A stretch of DNA of 64,000 nucleotides from Streptomyces sp. Ag109_O5-10 (GTDB lineage Bacteria > Actinomycetota > Actinomycetes > Streptomycetales > Streptomycetaceae). The stretch lies in contig NZ_FNTQ01000001.1 in NCBI RefSeq assembly GCF_900105755.1, positions 3,596,001 through 3,660,000 on the forward strand, given 5' to 3'. The notes beneath the pieces are model-generated. The model was given only the letters and a program-made list of their open reading frames with translations. It made no database searches and was not told the DNA's origin. The translations under genes were made by a program, and so were the position numbers. Of this stretch, positions 16,201 to 24,302 are shown one piece after another (the first letter of the stretch is position 1; every line of letters begins with the position of its first letter).

Positions 16201-17391
16201 TCAGGCAGGCAGAATCACGTGCGGCAGGAAGCGGGCGTAGTCGTCCGTCACCAGGCCCGACGACTCGCGTATGCCCAGGCCCGCCGCCTCCTCCCCCACC
16301 ACCCAGGCGCCCAGCACCACGTGGTTGCCGTCGAAGGCGGGGAGCGGGGCCAGTTCCTGGTAGCAGCAGGGCTCGTCGCGGACGACGGGCTCCGCGCCCG
16401 GCGCGTGGACGCGGACGCCCGCGCCCTCCCGGCCCAGCAGCGGTTTGCTGACGTATCCGCGGGTGGCCGCCAGCTCCCTCGGTCCGTCGAGGTGGGCCGG
16501 GAGGAGGTTCGGGTGGCCCGGATACAGCTCCCAGAGGATCGCCAGCAGGGCCTTGTTGCTGAGCAGCATCTTCCAGGCGGGCTCGATCCACATCGTGGTG
16601 CCGGTGCCGCCGCCGTTGTCGAGGGTGTCGAGGACGTGGGCGGCGAAGGCGTCAGTGGTGAGCCACTCCCACGGGTAGAGCTTGAAACAGCTGCGGATGA
16701 ACCGGAGCTCGTTGTCGACGAACCGGCCGGAGAGGCTGTCCCAGCCGATCTCCTCCACGGGGATCCAGTCGGTGGCGAGGCCCGCCTGGTCCGCCGTCTC
16801 CTTGAGGTAGGCGACCGTCATCAGGTCCTCGCCGAGTTCGTCGGCGGACGAGTGGGCGAAGTGCAGCGGGGCGCCGGGCGGGAGGAGCGGGGCCTGTTTC
16901 CGCCAGGCGGCGACGAGGCGTTCGTGGAGGCTGTTCCACTGGTCGGCGCCCGGGAAGCGGTCCTCCATCCAGAACCACTGCGCCGACGCGGCCTCCACCA
17001 GGGAGGTGGGGGTGTCGGCGTTGTACTCCAGGAGCTTCGCCGGGCCGGTTCCGTCGTAGCGCAGGTCGAAGCGGCCGTACAGGGAGGGGAGTTCGGTGCG
17101 TCGGTGCCAGGACTCGGTGACGGCCGCCGCGACCTGCGGGTCGGTGATGCCCAGGTCGGCGAAACGATTCTCCTTGACCATCTGGTCCGCTGCCGCCAGG
17201 CACATGGCGTGCAGTTCCTCGACGGTCTCCTCCAGCGCCTCCACCTCGTCGAGGGTGAAGACGTAGTAGGCGCTCTCGTCCCAGTACGGGCGCAGGGCGC
17301 CGTCGGGGTGGCGGGTGAGCGGGTAGATCAGGCCCTGTTCCTCGACGGTCCGCTGCCAGCCGGGGCGGGGTTCGGTCGCACGGCGTTCCAC
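16201..17391 (-). CDS. Glutathionylspermidine-synthase-like ATP-grasp ligase (YgiC/YjfC type)
   Basis: About 396 aa matching the C-terminal synthetase domain of glutathionylspermidine synthase without the amidase domain. Landmarks: YYVFTLDEVEALEE, LYGRFDLRYDGTGPAKLLEYNADTPTSL (substrate and Mg site), MLLSNKALLAILWELYPGHPNLLPA and GREGAGV in the ATP-binding loop. YgiC-type enzymes catalyse ATP-dependent peptide-amide ligation with an unknown substrate. GTG 17391 starts 8 bp after the lipoprotein stop. A longer form from ATG 17457 would overlap that gene and add only low-complexity Ala/Ser. Confidence 0.85.
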   Translation of the reverse strand: MERRATEPRPGWQRTVEEQGLIYPLTRHPDGALRPYWDESAYYVFTLDEVEALEETVEELHAMCLAAADQMVKENRFADLGITDPQVAAAVTESWHRRTELPSLYGRFDLRYDGTGPAKLLEYNADTPTSLVEAASAQWFWMEDRFPGADQWNSLHERLVAAWRKQAPLLPPGAPLHFAHSSADELGEDLMTVAYLKETADQAGLATDWIPVEEIGWDSLSGRFVDNELRFIRSCFKLYPWEWLTTDAFAAHVLDTLDNGGGTGTTMWIEPAWKMLLSNKALLAILWELYPGHPNLLPAHLDGPRELAATRGYVSKPLLGREGAGVRVHAPGAEPVVRDEPCCYQELAPLPAFDGNHVVLGAWVVGEEAAGLGIRESSGLVTDDYARFLPHVILPA

Positions 17392-17398
17392 GGCGCGG

Positions 17399-17743
17399 TC
17401 AGCCGCCGGAGCTGCCGTGCTCGCCGCCGAAGCCGCCCCGCTTGACGCTGTGGCCACCGCCGGAGGAGCCGCCCGAGCCGCTGCGCGGCTTGGTGAAGGA
17501 GCCGCCGCTGACCCAGCCGCTCTTCTTCGTGCCGCCGTAGTAGTAGCCCGCGTCGACGGTGGACCTGGCCGAGGTGCAGTTCTTGTCGGAGACGACCTGG
17601 TAGCCCTTGGCCGCGGTGTAGCTGTCGCGGTCGACGCAGCGCTTGTCGGGGTCGGCGGAGCAGGAGGTCAGGGCGGCGGCCAGCAGGCCCATGCCGCCGA
17701 GGACGACCGTGCCCGAGCGCAGCTGCCGGCGTGCGTCCGCCAT
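17399..17743 (-). CDS. Small lipoprotein with Gly/Ser-rich RGGFG tail (YgiB-like)
   Basis: 114 aa. The signal peptide ends in the lipobox LAAALTSC (Cys near residue 27). A short cysteine-containing core (RCVDRDSYTAAKGYQVV; NCTSARSTVDAGYYYGG) is followed by a Gly/Ser/Lys-rich tail ending KRGGFGGEHGSSGG. The DUF1190/YgiB lipoproteins of Gammaproteobacteria also end in an RGGFG tail and are encoded next to ygiC, the same pairing as here. It is therefore a candidate partner or substrate of the ATP-grasp enzyme. ATG 17743 has GGGGGAG upstream. Confidence 0.75.
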   Translation of the reverse strand: MADARRQLRSGTVVLGGMGLLAAALTSCSADPDKRCVDRDSYTAAKGYQVVSDKNCTSARSTVDAGYYYGGTKKSGWVSGGSFTKPRSGSGGSSGGGHSVKRGGFGGEHGSSGG

Positions 17744-18010
17744 GTTCGTTCTCCCCCCGTGCGATGCGATGCCGGGCGAAAGCTTAGACGAGCGGTTTCG
17801 AGCCACCGCGGGGCGGTGGCTCGATTGTCATGCACAGGTAAGAAAAGCATGTGAAGTCGCCGGGCTCCGGCCGGCGCGCCACGTCCTGCCGGTAGCGTCC
17901 TGCTGCCCGTAGGTGAACGATCAACTTCGGATTCTACGCGCGCAGAACGATTCGTGACGCACCACCCGCACCGCCATCCCTCTCGCCCCCCACCGATGGA
18001 GGAATGACAG

Positions 18011-18952
18011 ATGCCCGGCTTCGCCGTACCGCGCCGCACACTCACCACGGCTCTGACCGTGCTCGGCCTGCTCGCCGCCGGTGCCGCCGTCCAGGCCACC
18101 GGCGCCGCGACCCCCGCCCACGCGGCCACCACCTACCGCGTCCTGTTCGACGACGGCCACGCCGAGGAGGCCGGCAACGCGGACTGGATCATCTCCACCA
18201 GCAAGCCCGACCCGCTCGCCCAGAACTCCTCCCCGTCCTCGGACAAGGACTGGACCGGCGCGCTCTCCTCGTGGGGCGTGGCCCTGCAGAAGACCGGCAG
18301 TTACAGCCTGAAGACCGCGACCAGCGCGCTCACGTACGGGGGTTCGTCGACGACCGACCTGTCGAAGTTCGACGCGCTGGTGCTCCCCGAGCCGAACACG
18401 CTGTTCACGACCGCCGAGAAGACGGCGATCATGAACTTCGTGAAGAACGGCGGCGGTCTCTTCATGATCTCGGACCACACCGGGGCCGACCGCAACAACG
18501 ACGGCTACGACGCGGTCGAGATCCTCAACGACCTGATGACGAACAACAGCGTGGACTCGACCGACCCGTTCGGCTTCTCCATCGACTCGCTCGACATCAG
18601 TTCCGGCTACCCGGCCGCGATCAGCGACAGCGGCAACGCGGTGCTGCACGGCGGCTTCGGCACGGTCACCAAGAGCCTGATCGCCGACGGGACGACGGCC
18701 ACGCTGAAACCCTCCGACAACTCCGCCGTCAAGGGCCTGGTCTACCGCAGCGGTTACTCCGGCAACACCGGCGCCTTCTTCGCCACCAGCACCTTCGGCA
18801 GCGGCCGGGTCGCCTTCTGGGGCGACAGCTCGCCCATCGACGACGGCACCGGCCAGTCCGGCAACAAGCTGTACGACGGCTGGAACGACAGCGGCGCCAC
18901 CAACGCCGCCCTCGCCCTCAACGCCACCGCCTGGCTCACCGGCGCGAGCTGA
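18011..18952 (+). CDS. Secreted protein with GATase1/ThuA-like fold, function unknown
   Basis: 313 aa, preceded by a good GGAGGA site. A long signal peptide (basic PRRTLTTAL, then a hydrophobic core, cleavage near AHAATTY) leads to a soluble domain. The segments KFDALVLPEPNTLFTTAEK, FVKNGGGLFMISDHTG and GSGRVAFWGDSSPIDD read like the flavodoxin-like core of DUF4350/ThuA-type proteins. HTGADRNNDGYDAV could bind a metal. The protein is exported and monocistronic. No catalytic assignment is justified. Confidence 0.7.
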   Translation: MPGFAVPRRTLTTALTVLGLLAAGAAVQATGAATPAHAATTYRVLFDDGHAEEAGNADWIISTSKPDPLAQNSSPSSDKDWTGALSSWGVALQKTGSYSLKTATSALTYGGSSTTDLSKFDALVLPEPNTLFTTAEKTAIMNFVKNGGGLFMISDHTGADRNNDGYDAVEILNDLMTNNSVDSTDPFGFSIDSLDISSGYPAAISDSGNAVLHGGFGTVTKSLIADGTTATLKPSDNSAVKGLVYRSGYSGNTGAFFATSTFGSGRVAFWGDSSPIDDGTGQSGNKLYDGWNDSGATNAALALNATAWLTGAS

Positions 18953-19055
18953 CGTCCGGGGACGGCGCCCGGGGAGCGGTTCCGGGGCCGCCCCGGACCC
19001 GCTCCTTCTTACCTTTCCTCCCGATCACCGCGGGCCCCTCCCCTACAGTCCCTCT

Positions 19056-19895
19056 GTGCTCTTCGGAATGGTGTGCGCCCTGGCGGCGGCGATCTGCTTC
19101 GGTACGGCGACGGTCCTGCAGGCGGTGGCCGCGCGGGCGGCCGGTGACGGCGCCGGCGGGGAGGCCGCGCTGCTGCTGCGGGCGGTGCGGCAGTGGCGGT
19201 ACGTCGTCGGGCTGGGGCTGGACGGGCTCGGCTTCGTGTTCCAGATCCTGGCGCTGCGGGCGCTCCCCATCTACGCGGTGAGCGCGGCCCTGGCCTCGTC
19301 GCTCGCGGTGACCGCGGTGGTCGCGGCGCGGCTGCTGCGGGTGCGGCTGAGCGGGGTGGAGTGGGCCGCGGTGGGGGTGGTGTGCGCCGGGCTCGCGATG
19401 CTGGGGCTGGCGTCGGGCCCGGAGGGCGACCGGGCCGGGTCCACGACGTTGAAGTGGGTGATGCTCGGGACCGCGGTGGGGGTACTGCTGCTCGGCCTGG
19501 CCGGCGGGCGGCTGACCGGACGGGGGCGTGCGCTGGTCCTCGGCCTCGGGGCGGGGTTCGGGTTCGGCGTGGTGGAGGTGTCGGTGCGGCTCATCGACAC
19601 CCTGCGGCCGGCCGGGTTGTTCACCAACCCCGCGGCCTATGCGCTGCTGGTCGGGGGCGGCGGCGCCTTCATGCTGCTCACCTCGGCGCTGCAGCGCGGC
19701 TCGGTGACCACGGCGACGGCCGGCATGGTCATCGGGGAGACGATCGGCCCGGCGACGGTGGGCGTCGTATGGCTCGGGGACCGCACCCGGGAGGGGCTGG
19801 CCTGGCTCGCGGTGCTCGGTTTCGCGGTGGCCGTGGCGGGGGCGCTGGCCCTGGGCCGGTTCGGGGAGGCGCCGGCCACGGCCGAGGAGGGATGA
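19056..19895 (+). CDS. DMT-superfamily (EamA-like) membrane protein
   Basis: 279 aa with nine or ten hydrophobic helices. The first repeat starts MLFGMVCALAAAICFGTATVLQ, and the second half starts near VVEVSVRLIDTL. The duplicated five-helix layout is that of drug/metabolite transporters. Helix-end motifs such as LRALPIYAVSAALASSLAVT are typical of an actinobacterial subgroup with no known substrate. GTG start. No neighbours are co-directional. Confidence 0.75.
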   Translation: MLFGMVCALAAAICFGTATVLQAVAARAAGDGAGGEAALLLRAVRQWRYVVGLGLDGLGFVFQILALRALPIYAVSAALASSLAVTAVVAARLLRVRLSGVEWAAVGVVCAGLAMLGLASGPEGDRAGSTTLKWVMLGTAVGVLLLGLAGGRLTGRGRALVLGLGAGFGFGVVEVSVRLIDTLRPAGLFTNPAAYALLVGGGGAFMLLTSALQRGSVTTATAGMVIGETIGPATVGVVWLGDRTREGLAWLAVLGFAVAVAGALALGRFGEAPATAEEG

Positions 19896-19934
19896 GCCCG
19901 CCGTCCCCGGTCCTCCGCCCGCGGGCGGCCGCCG

Positions 19935-20450
19935 TCAGTCCGGCACGGCGTCGCGGGTGCGCTGGTAGTGGCGTCGCGCCTTCATCCGGTTGCCGCACAC
20001 CGCCATCGAACACCAGCGGGCCCCGTTGGTCCTGCTGCGGTCGATGAGGAACAGCCGGCACTCCGGGTTGGCGCACGGCCGCAGCCGGCCCGGGAGCGAC
20101 TGCTGCACGCCGCTCCACGCCATGACCGCCTCCGCGGCCATCCGCCGTTCCTCGGGGGCGTCCAGCTGCCACGACACGCCCGCCGGCGAGAGCTGGGGGC
20201 GGGAGGTGACGCCGTCCAGGAGCGGGGCCAGCGAGGTGGCGGGCAGATTGCCGCGCACCACCGCCTGGAGGACGTCACGAGCCGCCACTAGGTCGCGGAG
20301 CTCGGCCGCGGTCCCGCTGCCGCCGTGCGCCCGCTGCCAGGACCGTGCCGCCCCCGGGTCCGCCAGCAGGTCCTGGGCGACCCCGTTGACGACCGGCGTG
20401 CTGTTGAGGAGCTCCAGCAGCAGCGTCTCCTGCTGTTCCCGGTCGGCCAC
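19935..20450 (-). CDS. CGNR zinc-finger / ABATE-domain putative stress-response regulator
   Basis: 171 aa. An N-terminal ABATE domain (ETLLLELLNSTPVV and helix-rich region) is joined to a C-terminal CGNR zinc finger: CANPECRLFLIDRS, RWCSMAVCGNRMKARRHY. The four cysteines bind zinc, and the CGNR-K/R helix probably contacts DNA. The GGAGG site is directly against ATG 20456 but seven bases before GTG 20450, so the GTG is the better start. Confidence 0.85.
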   Translation of the reverse strand: MADREQQETLLLELLNSTPVVNGVAQDLLADPGAARSWQRAHGGSGTAAELRDLVAARDVLQAVVRGNLPATSLAPLLDGVTSRPQLSPAGVSWQLDAPEERRMAAEAVMAWSGVQQSLPGRLRPCANPECRLFLIDRSRTNGARWCSMAVCGNRMKARRHYQRTRDAVPD

Positions 20451-20602
20451 CGCCATCCCTCCTAACCGAATCGACGCACCAGACAGGTTACACGGGCGAC
20501 CGGAACGCCCGGCCGGAGGCGGCCGCCACCAGCGTCCTCTGGTGGGAGCACGACACCCCAGGCGGCTCGGGCGGATCGCCCCAAAGGCACCAACGCCGAC
20601 GG

Positions 20603-20655
20603 AGCCCCTTCAGGGGCGCGAGGAACTGCGCGACCGGCCCCCACCCGCCCGCGGC
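20603..20655. repeat. Dispersed repeat between CGNR and MocR genes
   Basis: gagccccttcaggggcgcga followed by ggaactgcgcgaccggcccc. The first part is a cccctt/aggggc-type hairpin. It lies downstream of the MocR gene stop and upstream of the CGNR gene. Confidence 0.6.
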
Positions 20656-20710
20656 CGCAATGTCGTTATGCCGGGCCGGGCACCACGTTCCCGTCCGGGT
20701 CCGGGGGAAT

Positions 20711-22174
20711 TCAGGCGGCGCCGGTCACAGCCGGGTCGGACAGCACCGTGCACAGGGTGTCCAGCGCGCCCGACCAGGCGTGGTCGGGCGGGGTGCCGTA
20801 GCCGAGGACGAGGGCGTCGGGGGGTGCGACGGCCGCGTCCGGGTGGCGGTGGCGCGGGGTGAGGCTCTCGACGGCGAGGCCACGGTCCGCGGCGGCCCGG
20901 ATCACCCGGTCCCGGGTGCCGGGCGGCAGCCGCAGCACGGCGTGCAGGCCCGCCGCGATGCCGGTGACCCGGATCGCCGGGGCGTGCTCGGCGAGGGCCC
21001 TGACCAGGGCGTCGCGGCGCCGCCGGTAGCGGGAGCGGGCGGCGCGCACGTGCCGGTCGTAGGCGCCGGAGGTGATGAACTCGGCCAGGGTCAGCTGCTC
21101 CGGCGCGCTGCAGGTGTCCACGCCGCCCTTGACCGCCGTCACCGTCCCGGCCACCGCCGGGGGCAGCACCATCCAGGCCAGCCGCAGCCCGGGCGCCAGG
21201 GACTTGCTGGCGGTGCCCAGGTAGACCACCTCGTCGGGGGCGAGGCCCTGGAGGGCGCCGACGGGCCGGCGGTCGTAGCGGAACTCGCCGTCGTAGTCGT
21301 CCTCCAGGACCAGACCGCCGGTGCGCCGCGCCCAGTCCACGACGGCCGCCCGCCGGTCGTGGTGCAGCGGCACGCCCATCGGGAACTGGTGCGAGGGGGT
21401 CAGCAGAACCGCGGCCGGGCCCCTGGCCAGCTCCGTGGTGTCCGTGCCGAGTTCGTCGAAGGGCAGCGGGACCTGACGGAGACCGGCCGCCGTGAGCAGC
21501 TGCCAGTGCTCGTCGAGGCCGTACGACTCCACGGCGACCGTGTCCGCCCCGCGGGCCCGCAGCATGCCGCCGAGCAGGCTCAGGCCGTGCGAGAACCCGG
21601 CGCAGATCACGATCCGCTCGGGGTCGGCGCGCACGCCCCGGGCTCGGGCGAGGTAGGCGGCGAGCGCGGTGCGCAGTTCGGGGCGGCCGCGGGGGTCGCC
21701 GTAGCCGAAGGCCTCGTTGGGCGCGGCGGTGAGGGCGCGGCGGGCGGCCTTCAGCCACTCGGCGCGCGGGAAGGCGGAGACGTCGGGAAAGCCGGCGCGC
21801 AGGTCGTAGGCGGGCCGGTGGGCGGCCGTTCCCGTGGGGGGTTGCGCCTCCCGGGCCGGCGCCACGCCCGTCGAGACCCGGGTGCCGGAGCCCTGCCGGG
21901 CGGTGAGCCAGCCCTCGGCGACCAGGTCGGCATAGGCGTCGGCGACGGTGTTGCGGGCGATGGCCAGGTCGGCGGCGAGGGTGCGGGAGGAGGGCAGCCG
22001 GGTGCCGGGGAGCAACCGGCCGCTGCGCACGGCCTCGCGCAGCGCGTCGGTCAGGCCCCGGCGCAGGCCCGGACCGGCGGCCGGCTCCAGGTGGAGGTCG
22101 ATGCCCAGGGCGGCCCGCGTGGGCCGGGCGGGCGAGACGGGCCGGGGTGGTGAAGTGGCCCATGGGTTCTCCAT
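20711..22174 (-). CDS. MocR-family regulator (GntR HTH fused to PLP aminotransferase-like domain)
   Basis: About 487 aa. The N-terminal winged helix (GTRLPSSRTLAADLAIARNT; EGWLTARQGSGTRV) joins a fold-type-I aminotransferase domain with the PLP lysine in LGTASKSLAPGLRLAW and DEVVYLG before it. MocR proteins are usually regulators of PLP, GABA or amino-acid metabolism genes. Divergent from the AhpD-like gene with only 47 bp between starts, so it probably controls that gene and itself. ATG 22174 has no Shine-Dalgarno; an ATG at 22207 is the alternative. Confidence 0.87.
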   Translation of the reverse strand: MENPWATSPPRPVSPARPTRAALGIDLHLEPAAGPGLRRGLTDALREAVRSGRLLPGTRLPSSRTLAADLAIARNTVADAYADLVAEGWLTARQGSGTRVSTGVAPAREAQPPTGTAAHRPAYDLRAGFPDVSAFPRAEWLKAARRALTAAPNEAFGYGDPRGRPELRTALAAYLARARGVRADPERIVICAGFSHGLSLLGGMLRARGADTVAVESYGLDEHWQLLTAAGLRQVPLPFDELGTDTTELARGPAAVLLTPSHQFPMGVPLHHDRRAAVVDWARRTGGLVLEDDYDGEFRYDRRPVGALQGLAPDEVVYLGTASKSLAPGLRLAWMVLPPAVAGTVTAVKGGVDTCSAPEQLTLAEFITSGAYDRHVRAARSRYRRRRDALVRALAEHAPAIRVTGIAAGLHAVLRLPPGTRDRVIRAAADRGLAVESLTPRHRHPDAAVAPPDALVLGYGTPPDHAWSGALDTLCTVLSDPAVTGAA

Positions 22175-22221
22175 GGAAATGGACCATACCCCTGGGCTGC
22201 CTGGCACGTAGCGTCGTCACC

Positions 22222-22719
22222 ATGAGCGATCAGGAAAACGCCGAGTACGCCCCCGAGCACACCCCTCGCCTCGCCTGGGCCCAGCACGCGCCCGAGGTCT
22301 ACAAGGCGATGGTCCGTCTGGACGGGGCGGCCCGTAAGGGTCTGGACGCCAAGCTGTTCGAGCTGGTGAAGATCCGCGCCTCGCAGCTCAACCACTGCGC
22401 GTACTGCCTCGACATGCACACCAAGGACGCGCTCGCGGCGGGCGAGAGCATCGCGCGCATCGTCCAGCTCAGCGCGTGGGAGGAGTCGAAGCACTTCTAC
22501 ACCGAGCAGGAGCTCGCCGCGCTCGAGCTGACCGAGGCCGTCACGGTGCTCACCGACGGTTTCGTGCCCGACGAGGTCTACGAGCGGGCCGCCAAGCACT
22601 TCGACGAGGTGCAGCTGACGCAGCTGATCGCCTCGATCATCGTGATCAACTCCTGGAACCGGTTCGCCGTGACGACCCGCATGGTCCCCGGGCACTACAC
22701 GCCGGGACAGCACGGGTGA
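22222..22719 (+). CDS. AhpD-like carboxymuconolactone decarboxylase family protein
   Basis: 165 aa all-helical protein with the redox motif NHCAYCLDMH (CxxC followed by His), as in AhpD alkylhydroperoxidases. Such proteins act as small peroxidatic or disulfide-reducing enzymes. The flanking MocR regulator is the likely controller. No ribosome site is visible before ATG 22222, so translation may be leaderless or weak. Confidence 0.9.
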   Translation: MSDQENAEYAPEHTPRLAWAQHAPEVYKAMVRLDGAARKGLDAKLFELVKIRASQLNHCAYCLDMHTKDALAAGESIARIVQLSAWEESKHFYTEQELAALELTEAVTVLTDGFVPDEVYERAAKHFDEVQLTQLIASIIVINSWNRFAVTTRMVPGHYTPGQHG

Positions 22720-22802
22720 GCAAGGCCGGTAGCCGGCTTCCCGGCGGCGGAGATGTTCGCGGCGGGGGCGTCCCCAAGGACCCGCACGAGCACACCGCGT
22801 GA

Positions 22803-23117
22803 CCGGCCGAGGCCCGTCTCGCCGCCGGAGACCGGCTGTTCCGCAACGCCCGTGCCGACACCATCGCCCGCGGCACCGGTGATCCGGACCAGGCCGTCGA
22901 GCGGGCCGCGCGGTACGTGGTGGCGGCGGGCGCCGACCGCGTCCACCCGATCGACGCCCCCACCGCCGTACTCCCTCTGCCGCGCGCCGGCGTCGAGGGC
23001 CCGTTGAACATGCACGCGCGTGGACGGCGGCGGCCCCTCGCCCGCCGGACTCGGCGAACTCGGGGCCACCCGTGTCACGTTCGGACCTGGCCCACGCGGC
23101 GGCGGCCGCTTCATCAG
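22803..23117 (+). pseudogene. Remnant of a PEP mutase / isocitrate lyase family gene
   Basis: The frame from 22809 reads ARLAAGDRLFRNARADTIAR, then GDPDQAVERAARYVVAAGADRV and later GPLNM, the order seen in carboxyphosphonoenolpyruvate mutase-like proteins (NARTD, AAGAD, PLN). The homology continues in the +1 frame from about 23025 as GLGELGATRVTFGPG. There is no start codon context or N-terminal half, a stop precedes the segment, and a frameshift splits it. It is a decayed gene fragment. Confidence 0.7.
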
Positions 23118-23151
23118 CACAGCCACACGCCCCTGCGGGGCACGGTTCCGG

Positions 23152-23841
23152 TCAGACGTACGACGAGCTGCCCGTCCCCGGGCGGAAGCGCCGGTAGAGC
23201 ACCGCGCCGGCCGCCAGGGAGGCCAGGCTCACGGCGGCCGGCGCCCAGGGGCTGGCCGCGCCGGTGTGGGCGAGGGTGTCGGTCGTCCGCTGCTGCACGA
23301 CGGTGGTCCGCCTCGGGTGCGTCTTGGCCGGGGCCGGGTGCTGCGGCTCGTGGTGCACCCGCGGCGTCGACGGGGTGGAGGGCGCAGGCGCGTCGGGCTC
23401 GTCCGAGCCGTTGCTCGACTCGTTGCCGAAGACGGGGTTGAGGAGGCCCACCAGGTTCGCGCTGTTGCCGCTGACGTTCACGGGCACGTGGACCGGGATC
23501 TGGACGAGGTCGCCGGAGAGAACTCCCGGCGAGTCGTGGGCGGTTCCGTCGGCCTTGGCGTGACCCGACGTGCCGGAGCCCGCCTTGCCCGGTGCCTTGG
23601 GCCCCTCGTTGGAGCACTTGTTGCCCATCGCGGGGTTGAGCAGCCCGACCACGTCCACGGTGTTCCCGCACACGTTCACCGGGATGTCCACCGGCAACTG
23701 GATGGCGTTGCCGGACGCCACTCCGGGCGAGTTGCTCGCGGTGCCCTCCGCGGCGGAGTCGGCGTGCGCCGTCCCCGCTACCGCCATCGCGCCAGAGGCG
23801 ACGGCCATGGCGATCACACTGTTCCGGGTAACCCGTTTCAT
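23152..23841 (-). CDS. Long chaplin with two chaplin domains and LAXTG sorting signal
   Basis: 229 aa cell-wall-anchored surface protein of the kind that makes aerial hyphae hydrophobic. The signal peptide (VIAMAVASGAMAVAGTAHA) is followed by chaplin domain 1 (residues ~33-75: SPGVASGNAIQLPVDIPVNV, CGNTVDVVGLLNPAMGNKC). Domain 2 (~95-140: SPGVLSGDLVQIPVHVPVNV, SGNSANLVGLLNPVFGNE) has Ser and Glu where the two cysteines should be. A Pro/Thr-rich spacer leads to LAHTG, a membrane helix and a basic tail for sortase E. The length fits ChpA-C. Confidence 0.93.
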   Translation of the reverse strand: MKRVTRNSVIAMAVASGAMAVAGTAHADSAAEGTASNSPGVASGNAIQLPVDIPVNVCGNTVDVVGLLNPAMGNKCSNEGPKAPGKAGSGTSGHAKADGTAHDSPGVLSGDLVQIPVHVPVNVSGNSANLVGLLNPVFGNESSNGSDEPDAPAPSTPSTPRVHHEPQHPAPAKTHPRRTTVVQQRTTDTLAHTGAASPWAPAAVSLASLAAGAVLYRRFRPGTGSSSYV

Positions 23842-23949
23842 GGGGTACCTGCCCTTCCAGACGCGTCGCGGGCAGTCACCCGGACTCGGCGAAATGTTGG
23901 GGGGATCATTGAAGAGAGATGAAGAGAGACAGAGAGACGGACTACCAGG

Positions 23950-24228
23950 TCAGAGCGCCTGGTTGTTGCAGCCCATGTCCGAGCCGAGGTGGCTCTGCTG
24001 CGCGCCCGGGTTCCCCTCGCCGTTCAGCAGGTTGCCTGCCAGGCCGGTGAGGGCGCTGATGTTGCCGAGCACCTCGATGTTCATGTCGTGGGAACGGCAC
24101 TCGGTGCCCTGGGTGACGTCGATGTCGTGGCCGGGCTCGCCGTGTGCGGAGGCGGTGCCGCCGCCGAACGAGCAGACGCTGCCGAGGACGGCGGCGCCCA
24201 CGAGGACCGCCTTGTGGAACGTGCGCAT
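23950..24228 (-). CDS. Small secreted protein, SHDLNLDVLG family, copy 1
   Basis: 92 aa. Signal peptide MRTFHKAVLVGAAVLGSVCS to about ASA, then a mature part of about 60 residues: VTQGTECRSHDMNIEVLG, LLNGEGNPGAQQSHLGSDMG and CNNQAL. It shares two cysteines (CRSHD and GCNN) and the NGEGNPGAQ turn with the genes at 26160 and 26645, and is the most divergent of the three. Function unknown; size, export and the neighbouring chaplin suggest a surface role. GGAGAACCC precedes the ATG. Confidence 0.82.
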   Translation of the reverse strand: MRTFHKAVLVGAAVLGSVCSFGGGTASAHGEPGHDIDVTQGTECRSHDMNIEVLGNISALTGLAGNLLNGEGNPGAQQSHLGSDMGCNNQAL

Positions 24229-24302
24229 GGGTTCTCCGTTGGTCGAGCGGACGGGGATCCGCTACGGGTCGTTGAAAAGTGGCGGAAGGTGGCGGGAGGG
24301 CG

